DNA from: Anaeroglomus sp964630775
GTDB taxonomy: Bacteria > Planctomycetota > Phycisphaerae > Sedimentisphaerales > Anaerohalosphaeraceae
NCBI GenBank assembly: GCA_964630775.1
Contig: CAZVYY010000023.1
Coordinates: 6,431-70,430, forward strand
Direction: 5' to 3'
Length of the DNA stretch: 64,000 nucleotides
Below are positions 54,852 through 64,000 of the stretch, piece after piece. The translations under genes were made by a program, and so were the position numbers. The notes below the pieces were generated by a model. It did not search any database, was not told the DNA's origin, and worked only from the letters and a program-made list of their open reading frames with translations. How positions within the stretch are numbered: position 1 is the first letter of the stretch; every line of letters starts with the position of its first letter.

Positions 54852-56543
54852 TTATTGCTGAGAGACAGACGACTCCAGCTCCAGCGCCGGGTCGCCAAAA
54901 AACGTCCAGTCACCGCCGTTGCCGTCGCCGCCATCGGTTGACATGAGCGTTAAAAATCGATCCTGGTCATGAATCTCCACGTCGATATAAGCAAAATGAC
55001 TGGTCCGATTATAGACAAAATGTTCCCCCTGCCGCTTCTGGCCATCCACCAGAACCCACATATCGGCCTGCACATTTTGCTGAATCACCGTATCCGACAT
55101 GCCGCACATCGACGTGAACCGGCGGATGCGTACCCCGGGATTCGATGCCCGGATGGCGTCCAGATCAAAGGTAATCCCCGTATTGGAGTGCATCATGATG
55201 CCCGGATGCATCGGCACGCCGAACTGAATTCCGCCCAGACGAACCAGATGGACATCCAGAGCTTCCCCGCCGGCATTGCCGCTGATGCTGGCAATCGGAT
55301 TATTGGTAATCTCAATCCAATAGTAGCCGTCGGTTGCCGGACACTGGTCAAAGGTGTGCCCCTGCGATGTTACAACCTGCGGCGTATCCCCTCCGAACGG
55401 AACAAACACACCATCAATGAATGGATTTTCGGGAACAGGAAAATAGTGTGCATGTCCCAATCTTCGATTCACCATCATTAATTCCTCGAGCACCTTGCCC
55501 GAAATAGGCTCAATGCCGACACACCCCCTGCCCGTCCCAAAACCATTTCCACCGCCGACAAGATCGGCTAAATCCATGCGTTTACCCGGCTGGCCGAATG
55601 TCGGCTTGGCGGGCAGACGCCGGACATAGGACGACGGCTGAGCCTGCATGGCTTCCGAAGAAAGCTGACCGGTGTCGCTGACACGACCGGCCAGACCTTT
55701 GGTCAGCTTCATAAGCCCTGCAAATCGAATCGGATCCGAACCGCTCCGCAGTTCGACCTTCCCGTCAAACACATGGGCTTCGGTATGGCCGGCGGCATCG
55801 GCGGTAACCCCGAATTCCGTGCCGTAATCCACCACCGTGGCCGCCGCGGTGCGCACCACAAATCCAATCGCGGATTTTGGAACTACCGCGGACAATTTTC
55901 CGCTGTAGAGAAATATCTGGTTATAGTCTTCAATGTCGATCTGGGCCGGAGACTGCAGGATAATCTTAGCCTGGTTGTCGAAGGTAATTTCCGCAAAGCC
56001 TTCCAGCAGATTCAATGTGGAATGCGTATAGAGGCGATTGTTGTCTTTGGAAAGATCGGACGTTTCACTCCATACCGCCTGGCTGCTGCCGGTCAGGGCG
56101 GCTACGGCATCCCGGCTCTGCCGGGGATGGGTCACGACAAACGCGATCATCAGCAGCAGCGCCGCCGTTGAGACGATGGCGGTATAAAGCGCCACACGCG
56201 ACACATTCTGCCTGCGCGTGGATACCAGCCGGGTATCCATCGCCGGCAAAGGTGCCGCCTTTTCCAGATGAATCGCCTCCGCGGTGCGTTCATTTTCCGC
56301 CAGCGCCATCCAGAGGGCCGACTGGCCAATCTCCTCAATTGAACAGCAGGAATCATCACAAAGGGTCACTTCGCCGGGCTTGAGGATGCCGGCACAAAGC
56401 GTCATAAAATCAAGATAGTAATTGAGAGCCTCCGGGTCACGCCGAAGACAGTCAGACAATTCGGCAAATTCCTGGTCGGTAATGACGCCGTCGATCTCTT
56501 TAAGGATCAACTCATCCAGTTCAATGGGTCTGTCCAGCGACAT
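54852..56543 (-). CDS. FecR-domain membrane anti-sigma-like protein
   Basis: The protein has 563 residues. The cytoplasmic N-terminus (1-110) contains the LILKEIDGVITDQEFAEL motif typical of planctomycete FecR proteins and a CDDSCCS cluster. One membrane helix spans about 117-139. The extracytoplasmic FecR domain (about 165-275) includes LLEGFAEITFDNQAKIILQ and RTAAATVVDYGTEFGV. The C-terminal 200 residues form an NPCBM-like carbohydrate-binding fold. The ATG overlaps the sigma factor stop by 1 nt, so the two are translationally coupled. It probably restrains the sigma factor and senses an envelope ligand. Confidence 0.85.
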   Translation of the reverse strand: MSLDRPIELDELILKEIDGVITDQEFAELSDCLRRDPEALNYYLDFMTLCAGILKPGEVTLCDDSCCSIEEIGQSALWMALAENERTAEAIHLEKAAPLPAMDTRLVSTRRQNVSRVALYTAIVSTAALLLMIAFVVTHPRQSRDAVAALTGSSQAVWSETSDLSKDNNRLYTHSTLNLLEGFAEITFDNQAKIILQSPAQIDIEDYNQIFLYSGKLSAVVPKSAIGFVVRTAAATVVDYGTEFGVTADAAGHTEAHVFDGKVELRSGSDPIRFAGLMKLTKGLAGRVSDTGQLSSEAMQAQPSSYVRRLPAKPTFGQPGKRMDLADLVGGGNGFGTGRGCVGIEPISGKVLEELMMVNRRLGHAHYFPVPENPFIDGVFVPFGGDTPQVVTSQGHTFDQCPATDGYYWIEITNNPIASISGNAGGEALDVHLVRLGGIQFGVPMHPGIMMHSNTGITFDLDAIRASNPGVRIRRFTSMCGMSDTVIQQNVQADMWVLVDGQKRQGEHFVYNRTSHFAYIDVEIHDQDRFLTLMSTDGGDGNGGDWTFFGDPALELESSVSQQ

Positions 56544-57103
56544 TACTCATCTCCTTCTGCAATCAATTTCTGCCGAACACATCGAAGCAGCATTTTGTGA
56601 ATGCGGGCCATCGTCTTATACAATCCATGCACGGGACGGTCCACCATTTGAGCCAGTTTTTGCGGAGTCAGCCCCTCCTCGTAACGCAAGTACAAAAGCC
56701 GGCGATTCTGCTCGTTCATTCCGGAAAGACATTTGCGTAAGGCATGAATCTTCAGAGATGCGGTATCCAGAACCTTTTCGGCCCTGGCATCAATCAAATC
56801 CACCAGGTCGCCGCCGAATTTTAACCGGCTGTTCTGGGTCCGATTATGCAATTTGAGAATCTTATAACGAGCCACCTGTACTCCCCACGCCCCAAAATTG
56901 GTGCCGGGTTTGTAGTCATCAAAATTTTTCCACATCCAGGACGCAGTCTCCTGCATCAGATCCTCGGCGTCGGAACGATTCGGGACAAACATGAGGATGA
57001 ATGTGAAAATGCGACGCTGGTTGGACAAAAACAGACTGATAAAGTCGTCTTTGTTCGACTTTTCACAATCATTCCCACCTGACTGAGGGTATGTTTCTTT
57101 CAT
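56543..57103 (-). CDS. ECF-type RNA polymerase sigma factor (planctomycete gvs1-like)
   Basis: The protein has 186 residues. Region 2 includes RNA polymerase- and -10-binding helices (NRSDAEDLMQETASWMWKNF), and region 4 has the HTH (YEEGLTPQKLAQMVDRPVHGLYK). It matches the planctomycete/verrucomicrobial ECF group often found with FecR membrane proteins, as here. The likely targets are the adjacent secreted LamG, lamin-tail and PEP-CTERM genes, but the binding sites were not found. A possible promoter lies at 57268-57296. Confidence 0.88.
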   Translation of the reverse strand: MKETYPQSGGNDCEKSNKDDFISLFLSNQRRIFTFILMFVPNRSDAEDLMQETASWMWKNFDDYKPGTNFGAWGVQVARYKILKLHNRTQNSRLKFGGDLVDLIDARAEKVLDTASLKIHALRKCLSGMNEQNRRLLYLRYEEGLTPQKLAQMVDRPVHGLYKTMARIHKMLLRCVRQKLIAEGDE

Positions 57104-57503
57104 TTAATCAACACCCTGCCGTTCATTTATCAATCGCATGACTTAAATTATGTACATGCCCTTATTTAACTATTTTCCTATTGCTAAATACCGTCTGAGG
57201 TCGAAATTACCCCGAAAATTTTTATTTTTGTTAACAATTTAATAATACACGACTTTATCTGTCTGTATATAGATTTTACAGAAAAAGTGGTCTCAATTCT
57301 TGACATATAATCCTGACAAGTCCTGTTTTGGTTTCATTTTACTTTAGCCAATTCACAGATGCAAGAAAGGATGGCATAATTTCTCATAAACTATTTCATT
57401 GATTGATTTTACGGAGATTTGGCAAGCAATATTTCAAGTCCGGAAATGAGATTGTTATTGTAGAACTGAATGTTATGACATAGTGTATCTATTAATCAGA
57501 ACT
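57104..57503. other. AT-rich intergenic region with possible promoter of the sigma factor gene
   Basis: On the minus strand a -35 TTGAGA (57296-57291) and -10 TCTATA (57273-57268) with a 17-nt spacer give a leader of about 160 nt before the sigma factor ATG. No other gene or structured RNA was seen. Confidence 0.35.
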
Positions 57504-58748
57504 TCAGTCGCGGCAAAGAACAGCGGATAGTTTTTGTTGCCTGAATGGCCCATGATTCATCCCGTCAATGCCAATCATCAGGGCCAGCAACAGATAACAG
57601 GCCGGAACGATATAGAATGCCAGACTCAAGCTGCCGCTTAAATTCCCGATATACCCCATCAGCCAGGTAAAGAATGCACAGCCGGGAATGCCTGAACAAG
57701 ACAGTAGAATGAATATCATGGTCTTATCCGCTTCAGGCAGACAATCTGTACAATAGCTCTGGATGCTGGGCCAGAACGGAGCCGTGGCAAATCCGGCCAG
57801 AAACAGCAGGACAAAGAAAAGCCCCAAATGATTCAGCGCGGGAAAACACAGCGTAATGAGGGTGCCGCCAATGGCGGATATCACTACCAGCCTGCTGAGC
57901 TGATGCTGTCGGATAAAATAAGCCCAGAGGGTTCTGCCCGAGATCATTCCCGCAGCAAAAACGGCGGTCCCGACGGCTCCAGACCAGGCCGAGGATGAAA
58001 AATGCAATTGAATATAGCTGGCCGACCAGAAAGTCAGACAGATTTCCCCCCCGCCGGCAACAAACATCGCCGCAAAAAACAGCCAGAATCGCCGAATTCG
58101 CAGAATCGTCATCGCCTGGTTGTGAACCACAGACCAGTGTAGCGGCTCGGGATGCTCAGGATAGGGATGCGTTTTTCGCGGCACCAGCAGCATCGCCGCC
58201 GGCAGGATGGCAGCGATAGCGACGGATGCCATCATCAACCGCCAGGACACCCCGACCGACAGCAGCCACCCAAACAGAAGCACGGTAAACAGAAGTCCGA
58301 TCGGCCAGAAAGCGTGAGCAAAATTGAGATATCGCCCCGGCTGGTCCGGGTGCAAGTCCTGCACAAACGGCGTTGCCAGCCCCTCAATGGCCCCTTCGCC
58401 AATACCGGTGACCATCAAGGCAAAAAACAAAATGGCATAATCGGAAGCCGAGGCGGATAATCCAAGGCCGATGGCGGTCAGTATGAGTGAAATCCCGAAA
58501 ACACGGCGCTTACCCCAGCGGCCCGCCATAAATCCGCACAGCAGCATGAAAATCAAAATCATCCCCGCACGTCCCAGCGACAGCGCCCCGCCGGCGCTGA
58601 AGCCGCCTTCCTCCAGCGAAAATTTCAACTCGCGGGCCAGCGACACCAGGGCAATCGGAAGTACAATCGATCCGGAAGCATAAACAAAATAACACAGGAA
58701 AACGGCGTAATCATACCATCCAAACACCAATTTTCGTGAGTGCGTCAT
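57504..58748 (-). CDS. Major facilitator superfamily transporter
   Basis: From ATG 58748 (GGGAG 9 nt upstream) it encodes 414 residues; a TTG at 58781 is less likely. There are about twelve hydrophobic segments in two halves. The loop between TM2 and TM3 reads FMAGRWGKRRVFG, the classic MFS A-motif region. The substrate cannot be inferred. It lies 45 nt after purQ on the same strand, so it may be cotranscribed with purL-purQ. Confidence 0.85.
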   Translation of the reverse strand: MTHSRKLVFGWYDYAVFLCYFVYASGSIVLPIALVSLARELKFSLEEGGFSAGGALSLGRAGMILIFMLLCGFMAGRWGKRRVFGISLILTAIGLGLSASASDYAILFFALMVTGIGEGAIEGLATPFVQDLHPDQPGRYLNFAHAFWPIGLLFTVLLFGWLLSVGVSWRLMMASVAIAAILPAAMLLVPRKTHPYPEHPEPLHWSVVHNQAMTILRIRRFWLFFAAMFVAGGGEICLTFWSASYIQLHFSSSAWSGAVGTAVFAAGMISGRTLWAYFIRQHQLSRLVVISAIGGTLITLCFPALNHLGLFFVLLFLAGFATAPFWPSIQSYCTDCLPEADKTMIFILLSCSGIPGCAFFTWLMGYIGNLSGSLSLAFYIVPACYLLLALMIGIDGMNHGPFRQQKLSAVLCRD

Positions 58749-58793
58749 TACGTCATACTCCCGGAAACCTCCGGAAACCAAATCCGTCTGCCC

Positions 58794-59600
58794 TTATAAA
58801 TTGGACTCCACATAGCCAACCGCATTGGTAAAGATCGTCATCCCGTCGGGCATGCCTTCTTTCTGCTGAGCCGTCAGCCGTGTCCATCGGGGATGCTGCG
58901 TCCAGCGGACGAATCGTTCCGGGTGCGGCATCATCCCCATCACACGGCCTGTCGAATCGGTCAGTGCCGCGATATCGGCGGTGGAACCGTTGGGATTAAT
59001 GGGGAACGGACCGGGTTTGCCGTGCTCATCGACATAACGAAACGCCACATGGCCGTTGTTGATGATGCGTTCGAGGGTCTGCGGGTCTTTGGTCAGAATC
59101 TTGCCTTCGCCGTGGGCCACGGGGACATACAGGCGCCGGGCGGGGTCAAGGAATACACAGCGATTCGTGCCGGGCTGCAGATAAACCCAGCGGTCCTCAT
59201 ATTTGCCGCTGTCATTGTCGGTCAGCGTCGCGGGCATATCCGTCAGGCTCGGCTGTGCCTTGCCGTCGAGGTCGGGCAGCAAACCGGTTTTAATCAGCAC
59301 CTGAAAACCGTTGCAGATACCCAGAATCAGCTTGCCCTGCTCGACAAACCGATGCAGCGGCTCGGCCAGATGATGCACAACCTGATTGGCCAGCACCTTT
59401 CCGGCAGCAACATCATCCCCATAACTGAATCCGCCAGGGAAAACCAGAATATCAAATCCATCCAGCAGGGACGGATTTTCAATCAATCGGTTGATATGAA
59501 TACGCTCGCCCGCGGCACCGGCCAACTCAAACGCCACCTGGGTTTCGAGGTCACAGTTGACCCCTGCCGCCCGCAACACTAATACTTTTGCCTGTTTCAT
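58794..59600 (-). CDS. purQ: Phosphoribosylformylglycinamidine synthase, glutaminase subunit
   Basis: PurQ supplies ammonia from glutamine to PurL in step 4 of purine synthesis. It has 268 residues. The class I glutaminase nucleophile is C96 in GICNGFQ, and the catalytic His/Glu are in MMPHPERF. The FPGGFSYGDDVAAGK motif is present. It is longer than the roughly 225-residue Bacillus-type PurQ, with extra length in the C-terminal third. It lies 52 nt after purL. Confidence 0.95.
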   Translation of the reverse strand: MKQAKVLVLRAAGVNCDLETQVAFELAGAAGERIHINRLIENPSLLDGFDILVFPGGFSYGDDVAAGKVLANQVVHHLAEPLHRFVEQGKLILGICNGFQVLIKTGLLPDLDGKAQPSLTDMPATLTDNDSGKYEDRWVYLQPGTNRCVFLDPARRLYVPVAHGEGKILTKDPQTLERIINNGHVAFRYVDEHGKPGPFPINPNGSTADIAALTDSTGRVMGMMPHPERFVRWTQHPRWTRLTAQQKEGMPDGMTIFTNAVGYVESNL

Positions 59601-59652
59601 AGTTTATATTCAGCTTGAAAGCTAATCCTTTGATTGGAATTATTACTTGTTC

Positions 59653-62541
59653 TCATTTCCATGCCAGCGGTTTTTGCCATGCCTGTTTCAGAGATGCCAG
59701 GTCGCAATCCACGACTATCTGCTGTTTGCGGCTGCGAATGGTCAGCCGGTCGGTATGGGTGACTTCCCCAATCTGGCCGAACGGCACATCCGACATCAGC
59801 GATGCGAATTCATGGAAATGCGACGGAGCAACTTCAACGATATACCGGCTGTTGGACTCACTGAACAACTGGGCATCGGTTCGCACGCAATCTTCGGTCG
59901 TCGGCAGCCCGCGTAAATCGGCATTGATGCCCAGGCCGCCGGCAAAGGCCATTTCCGCCAGCGCCACGGCCAGTCCGCCTTCGGAGCAGTCGTGACAGCT
60001 TCGCACCAGCCCCTTGCGGATGGCCTCACTGAGCTTCTGAGCCGTTCGCAGCGCCCGACTGATCTCGACTTTGGGAACATTGGCACCCATTTGACCGCTT
60101 AATCGATAATAGTGCGAGCCGCCCAATTCATTACCCGTGGAACCAACCACAAACAGCAAATTGCCCGCCTGCTTGGCATCCATCGTCACGCACTGGTGAA
60201 TATCGTCCACGATACCGATGGCGCTGACCAGCAGTGTGGCGGGAATCGAAATCACCCGTCCATCTTCGCAGACGAATTCATTATTGAGCGAGTCCTTGCC
60301 GGAAATAAACGGCGTGCCGAAGCCCATCGCCCCATCATAGCAGGCCTGAGCGGCTCGAACCAGCGTCCCGAAGGTCGTCGGACGATTGCAATTGCCCCAG
60401 CAGAAGTTATCCAGCAGGGCAATCCGGTCGGGCCGGGCGCCAACGCAAATCAGGTTGCGAATCGCCTCGTCGATTCCGGACAGAGCCATCCAGTAAGGAT
60501 CAATATCGCCATAGAAAGGATTCATCCCGCAGGCCACCGCAATACCGCGATCCGAATTGTGCAGCGGACGAATAACCGCCGCATCCGAGGGGCCGTCGTT
60601 GGCAATCCCGGTCAGGGGCTTAATGACACTGCCGCCCTGCACTTCGTGGTCGTATTGACGAATGACCCATTCTTTGCTGGCGACGTTGTAACTGGACAGA
60701 ATCGCCAGGACATCGTCGTTGTAGTTTTTCTTTTCGGCGATGGCCGGCTCCGACAACTTCGGACTGGTCCATACCGCCTTGCGGGAATATTTGGAAATTC
60801 CTTCATGCAGGAATTCCATGTCCAGCCGCCCTACCTCTACACCGTTGTATCGCAGGACAAGCTGTTTATCATCGGTAAACCGCCCGATGACTGTGGCCTC
60901 AACATCCTCGGACGCAAACAGGGCCAGCGTTTTTTCAATCTGTTCGGGACGGACGGCAATGACCATCCGTTCCTGGGCCTCGCTGATCCAGATTTCGGTA
61001 TAGCTGAGGCCGGCGTATTTGAGCGGCACTTTATCCAAATCGACAATTGCACCGAGTTTTTCGCCCATTTCGCCGACGGCACTGGAAAGGCCGCCCGCCC
61101 CGCAGTCGGTAATTGCATCGTATAATCCCTGATCGCGGGCCATCAGCAGCACATCCAGCATCTTCTTTTCGGTGATGGCATTGCCAATCTGGACGGCATG
61201 TGAAAAAATCGTCTCATGTTCGTGCGTCATTTCGCCGCTGGAGAATGTGGCACCGTGGATGCCATCCCGGCCTGTCCGGCCGCCAACGACGACGATATAA
61301 TCCCCGGATTTCTGATGTTTAAAGCATTTATCTCGGGGAATCAGGCCGATATTGCCACAGAAGACCAGCGGATTGGCGACATAACGATCATCAAAATAAA
61401 TCGCACCGTTAATGGTGGGAATCCCCATGCGGTTGCCGTAGTCGCGCACGCCGGAGACGACGCCTTTCATAATCCGCCGGGGATGCAGCACCCCCTTGGG
61501 CACCTCGGACAAAGGCATATCCGGCCGGGCAAAACAGAAGATGTCGGTATTGGCGACCGGTTTGGCCCCCATCCCGGTACCCATCGGGTCACGGATGACA
61601 CCGCCAATGCCCGTTGCCGAACCACCGTAGGGGTCCAGCGCCGAGGGGTGATTGTGGGTTTCCACCTTAAAACAGACGGCCATATCCGGCTCAAACTCAA
61701 TCACACCGGCATTGTCGGCAAATACCGAAATACACCAGTCTTTATTCAGTTCCTGCGTCGCCTTGAAGACCGTCTCCTTGAGCAGGTTGCCAAAACGGAT
61801 GGTCTTGCCGTCATGTTCCATCTCGACAGCGCTCTTTAATGTCTTATGAACACAATGCTCGCTCCAGGTCTGGGCCAGCGATTCCAACTCGATGTCGGTC
61901 GGTTCACGGCCAATCCGCTTGAAATAATCCTGAATCGTCCGCATCTCGGTCAGATTCAAAAACAGGTCCTTCTCTTTGCTCAGACGGACAAGACCTTCTT
62001 CATCCAGCTCACGAATCGGGATATGCACCAGATTCATCTGATACGGCTGGGTATGCGGGCTTGGCGGCTCGGCATCACTGCCATAAATGACTTCCTCGAT
62101 GCAGTCGTTGGCCAGCACGCGGCGGCTGATGGTCTGCACATCCTCCTGCGACACCGCCCCAAACAGCACGTACTTGCGCGCCGTACGCACACTGGCAACC
62201 GCATTGGCCCCCATATCCTTCAGTGCTGCCAGAACGGATTCAGCCGTCGGGTCGGTCACGCCGCTTTTGAGGTGGACTTCAACCTGCGTCGCCTGCACGG
62301 CCCCCGAAGGCTGCGGTGCATGACCGATGACATAATCCTGACATACGGGGTCGGCAAGCAGCTCGCGCCCCACTCGTTGGGCAAATGCCTCATCAAAATC
62401 CGCTTCAATCAGATACACCCGTGTAAAATGCACATCCTCCACGGACTGAATCGCCAGTTCACGGATACTGCCGAGTGTGGCTTTTCCGTGCACATCGGCA
62501 ACACCCTGCCGACTGGTAATCTCAAATCGCCATTGTCTCAC
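59653..62541 (-). CDS. purL: Phosphoribosylformylglycinamidine synthase with two N-terminal PurS-like domains
   Basis: The protein has 962 residues. Residues of about 1-75 and 85-160 each look like a PurS domain; the second (VEVHLKSGVTDPTAESVLAAL) is very clear. The remaining 790 residues are small-type PurL: TWSEHCVHKT (catalytic His), VETHNHPSALDPYGGSATG, CGAGGLSSAVGE and DCSEGGLAVALAEM. In most bacteria with small PurL, PurS is a separate 80-residue protein, so here the accessory subunit is built in. PurQ is encoded directly downstream. Confidence 0.95.
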   Translation of the reverse strand: MRQWRFEITSRQGVADVHGKATLGSIRELAIQSVEDVHFTRVYLIEADFDEAFAQRVGRELLADPVCQDYVIGHAPQPSGAVQATQVEVHLKSGVTDPTAESVLAALKDMGANAVASVRTARKYVLFGAVSQEDVQTISRRVLANDCIEEVIYGSDAEPPSPHTQPYQMNLVHIPIRELDEEGLVRLSKEKDLFLNLTEMRTIQDYFKRIGREPTDIELESLAQTWSEHCVHKTLKSAVEMEHDGKTIRFGNLLKETVFKATQELNKDWCISVFADNAGVIEFEPDMAVCFKVETHNHPSALDPYGGSATGIGGVIRDPMGTGMGAKPVANTDIFCFARPDMPLSEVPKGVLHPRRIMKGVVSGVRDYGNRMGIPTINGAIYFDDRYVANPLVFCGNIGLIPRDKCFKHQKSGDYIVVVGGRTGRDGIHGATFSSGEMTHEHETIFSHAVQIGNAITEKKMLDVLLMARDQGLYDAITDCGAGGLSSAVGEMGEKLGAIVDLDKVPLKYAGLSYTEIWISEAQERMVIAVRPEQIEKTLALFASEDVEATVIGRFTDDKQLVLRYNGVEVGRLDMEFLHEGISKYSRKAVWTSPKLSEPAIAEKKNYNDDVLAILSSYNVASKEWVIRQYDHEVQGGSVIKPLTGIANDGPSDAAVIRPLHNSDRGIAVACGMNPFYGDIDPYWMALSGIDEAIRNLICVGARPDRIALLDNFCWGNCNRPTTFGTLVRAAQACYDGAMGFGTPFISGKDSLNNEFVCEDGRVISIPATLLVSAIGIVDDIHQCVTMDAKQAGNLLFVVGSTGNELGGSHYYRLSGQMGANVPKVEISRALRTAQKLSEAIRKGLVRSCHDCSEGGLAVALAEMAFAGGLGINADLRGLPTTEDCVRTDAQLFSESNSRYIVEVAPSHFHEFASLMSDVPFGQIGEVTHTDRLTIRSRKQQIVVDCDLASLKQAWQKPLAWK

Positions 62542-63169
62542 GTTGGGTCCCTAACAAAATGGTTCCGCCCGAGGCGGAATCCTGCCTGGTTTCGTTATCC
62601 TGTATGACTACCCGCCCGGCGGGTATTCGGGGTATCTTATCCCCCAAAGACCAAAAAGTGAAATAATTTTATCCAACTTTTACACGATATGACTCTCCGA
62701 CTTGAATTTCTCCGTTCCAGCAAGGCTAAGTACTTCAGCCTCAACCACTTACTTCTTATGCTCACAGAATAATTATACCCCCTTAAATAGGGACAGTTAC
62801 CTATTTTTAGCATAAAACGCAAAACAAACGGCAGATGCCACTGCTTTAATTTCTGTCTTGAATATCCATTGGGAGCTGAAACAAGAAATAATCCTGCAGC
62901 AAAATAACTATATCTCCTTTATTTTCAATTATTTACAATCTTAACAAGCCGGATTCTTTTCTTACGAAACGGAATTTTTCCTTGATTTAGCTGCTGTGAA
63001 TTTGCTATATTCACACTTGGAAAGATAGGTAAACTGGATGAGGTGTGGAATAAGAGTCTGTCGGAACTCATTTCAATACCTCACAGATTTGTGTAAAATG
63101 ACAAGCGTGTGAACCTTAAGTAAACGTTTTATTGTACACAAGTGTAAATTTTATCGGAGGATCGTAAAG
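62542..63169. other. Intergenic region with repeats and a promoter
   Basis: Contains short palindromes (CCGCCCGAGGCGG near 62568; ACCCGCCCGGCGGGT near 62609), copy B of an 83-bp repeat (62698-62780), and a fragment of the MITE-like element (62790-62830). A possible plus-strand promoter for the next gene has -35 TTGATT 62982-62987, an 18-nt spacer and -10 TATATT 63006-63011. No gene was seen. Confidence 0.5.
62698..62780. repeat. Dispersed 83-bp repeat, copy B
   Basis: Ungapped match to 31020-31102 (67 of 83). Both copies end in ATACCC and lie beside short GC palindromes. Confidence 0.7.
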
Positions 63170-63826
63170 ATGAAGAAAGTATTAGCTCTATTGATGGTGG
63201 CTGCGTTGGCCACAGTCTCACAGGCAGTGATCATCGATTCATTTGAGAACATCGATTTTGATTCGGGAAGCGTGACACTCAACGGGGCCTTTAAAGGCTT
63301 TGATGCGCCACAGGGCACGGAGATCGCAGGGTGGACCAACTATCGTAACGGCGCTGCCGGCCCGCTGAACGACGCTGGCGTTGAGGGAGCCAATGTCGGC
63401 TGGTGGCTGACCGATTATGGTTATCAGAATGCAGGCTTTATGAGTTCAGGTGACGCCGCCTACACGATGAGCGCCTACACCATCAAGGCCGGGGATATAT
63501 TCGATATTTCATATATCGCGGCCCGCTGGGGTTGGACAGGCACTGGTGAATGGACAGTCTCCCTGTTCTATGACAATCCGGCCAATGTATTCGGGTCCTA
63601 TGTACAGGCCATTAACAGCGACTGGATGGCTCAGCATGTCTGGTACAACAGCACCACTGGGATTGCAGCCACTCCTGAATCGGTCGGCGGAACCCTGGGC
63701 ATTCTCGTGAAGAGTACGGGTACCGGGATATCACAGATCGATGAAATCGCGGTCAATGTCGTTCCCGAACCGGCCACGATGGCTCTGCTGGCACTGGGTG
63801 GACTGCTGCTGCGTCGTAAGAAATAA
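63170..63826 (+). CDS. PEP-CTERM sorting-domain protein
   Basis: The protein has 218 residues: signal peptide about 1-19 (ending VSQA), a beta-rich domain with aromatic repeats, and a terminal sorting signal PEPATMALLALGG, hydrophobic segment, RRKK. The same signal type occurs in the protein at 47021-47707, so both should be handled by the same exosortase. GGAGG precedes the ATG. It is a single gene with its own terminator. Confidence 0.9.
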   Translation: MKKVLALLMVAALATVSQAVIIDSFENIDFDSGSVTLNGAFKGFDAPQGTEIAGWTNYRNGAAGPLNDAGVEGANVGWWLTDYGYQNAGFMSSGDAAYTMSAYTIKAGDIFDISYIAARWGWTGTGEWTVSLFYDNPANVFGSYVQAINSDWMAQHVWYNSTTGIAATPESVGGTLGILVKSTGTGISQIDEIAVNVVPEPATMALLALGGLLLRRKK

Positions 63827-63865
63827 GCCTTTTACGTTCAGCCCATCCCAAAGTAAAACCAACAC

Positions 63866-63894
63866 AAAGCCCCGTCATCTGACGGGGCTTTTTT
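63866..63894 (+). terminator. Terminator of the PEP-CTERM gene at 63170
   Basis: AAGCCCCGTC pairs with GACGGGGCTT around a 4-nt loop, followed by four more T. It lies 40 nt after the stop. Confidence 0.9.
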
Positions 63895-64000
63895 ATGCCC
63901 ATATTATCCTCCACAAAATAGGGACGGCTTCGATCAGCCCTTAACGCCGCATGAACACTGGCATATCGACATTTCGTACCTGAATATCTGCGGCACATTT

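Noticed and set aside
63753..63998. 81-codon minus-strand frame at the window end
   Set aside because: It crosses the terminator and the PEP-CTERM tail in antisense; no evidence of a gene.

Overview
The window reads as a chromosomal segment from a planctomycete, most likely of the class Phycisphaerae (Sedimentisphaerales-like). This is inferred from secreted LamG/Ig proteins with single dockerin-like tails, PEP-CTERM proteins, an exosortase inside an exopolysaccharide locus, a FecR-type regulator coupled to an ECF sigma factor, and carbohydrate-active enzymes. No rRNA, tRNA, CRISPR array or intact insertion sequence was seen. Most genes lie on the minus strand.

Layout. (1) 19-4237: a RidA/chorismatase-like protein meets purH tail to tail; purH follows a PQQ-type beta-propeller protein and a small unknown gene. 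(2) 4346-13711, minus: a complete F1Fo ATP synthase operon in the order HEAT protein - atpZ - atpI-like - atpB - atpE - atpF - atpH - atpA - atpG - atpD - atpC, with a terminator-like hairpin between atpB and atpE. (3) 13862-18829: nadD, a 33-residue lysine-rich peptide gene with its own promoter and terminator, a decayed sulfatase, and a CHASE-domain histidine kinase beside a substrate-binding lipoprotein. (4) 19149-21546, plus: an excisionase-type HTH membrane protein, an OmpA-like lipoprotein and ndk. (5) 21612-32075, minus: an exopolysaccharide/exosortase operon made of an NAD-dependent sugar epimerase/dehydratase, an exosortase fused to a nucleotidyltransferase and left-handed beta-helix, a Wzz/BY-kinase, a sugar transferase with a similar N-terminal fusion, and a giant TPR protein. 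(6) 32076-34660: a repeat-rich, partly AT-rich island with a truncated Rhs C-terminal toxin and a candidate immunity gene. (7) 34661-40099: GH127 and GH31 glycoside hydrolases. (8) 40256-57103: a 2041-residue lamin-tail/CotH protein, a PEP-CTERM protein, three LamG/Ig/dockerin-like paralogues (two in tandem sharing a 578-bp identical block), and a FecR/ECF-sigma pair. (9) 57504-62541, minus: purL (with two fused PurS-like domains), purQ and an MFS transporter. (10) 63170-63826, plus: a second PEP-CTERM protein.

How it fits together: the exosortase of region 5 is the obvious processing enzyme for the two PEP-CTERM proteins in regions 8 and 10, while the epimerase, kinase and sugar transferase would make and export the polysaccharide with which such proteins are usually associated. 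The hydrolases and large secreted adhesin-like proteins point to a life on polysaccharide particles. All functional assignments rest on reading translated sequence and motifs; no database search was run.
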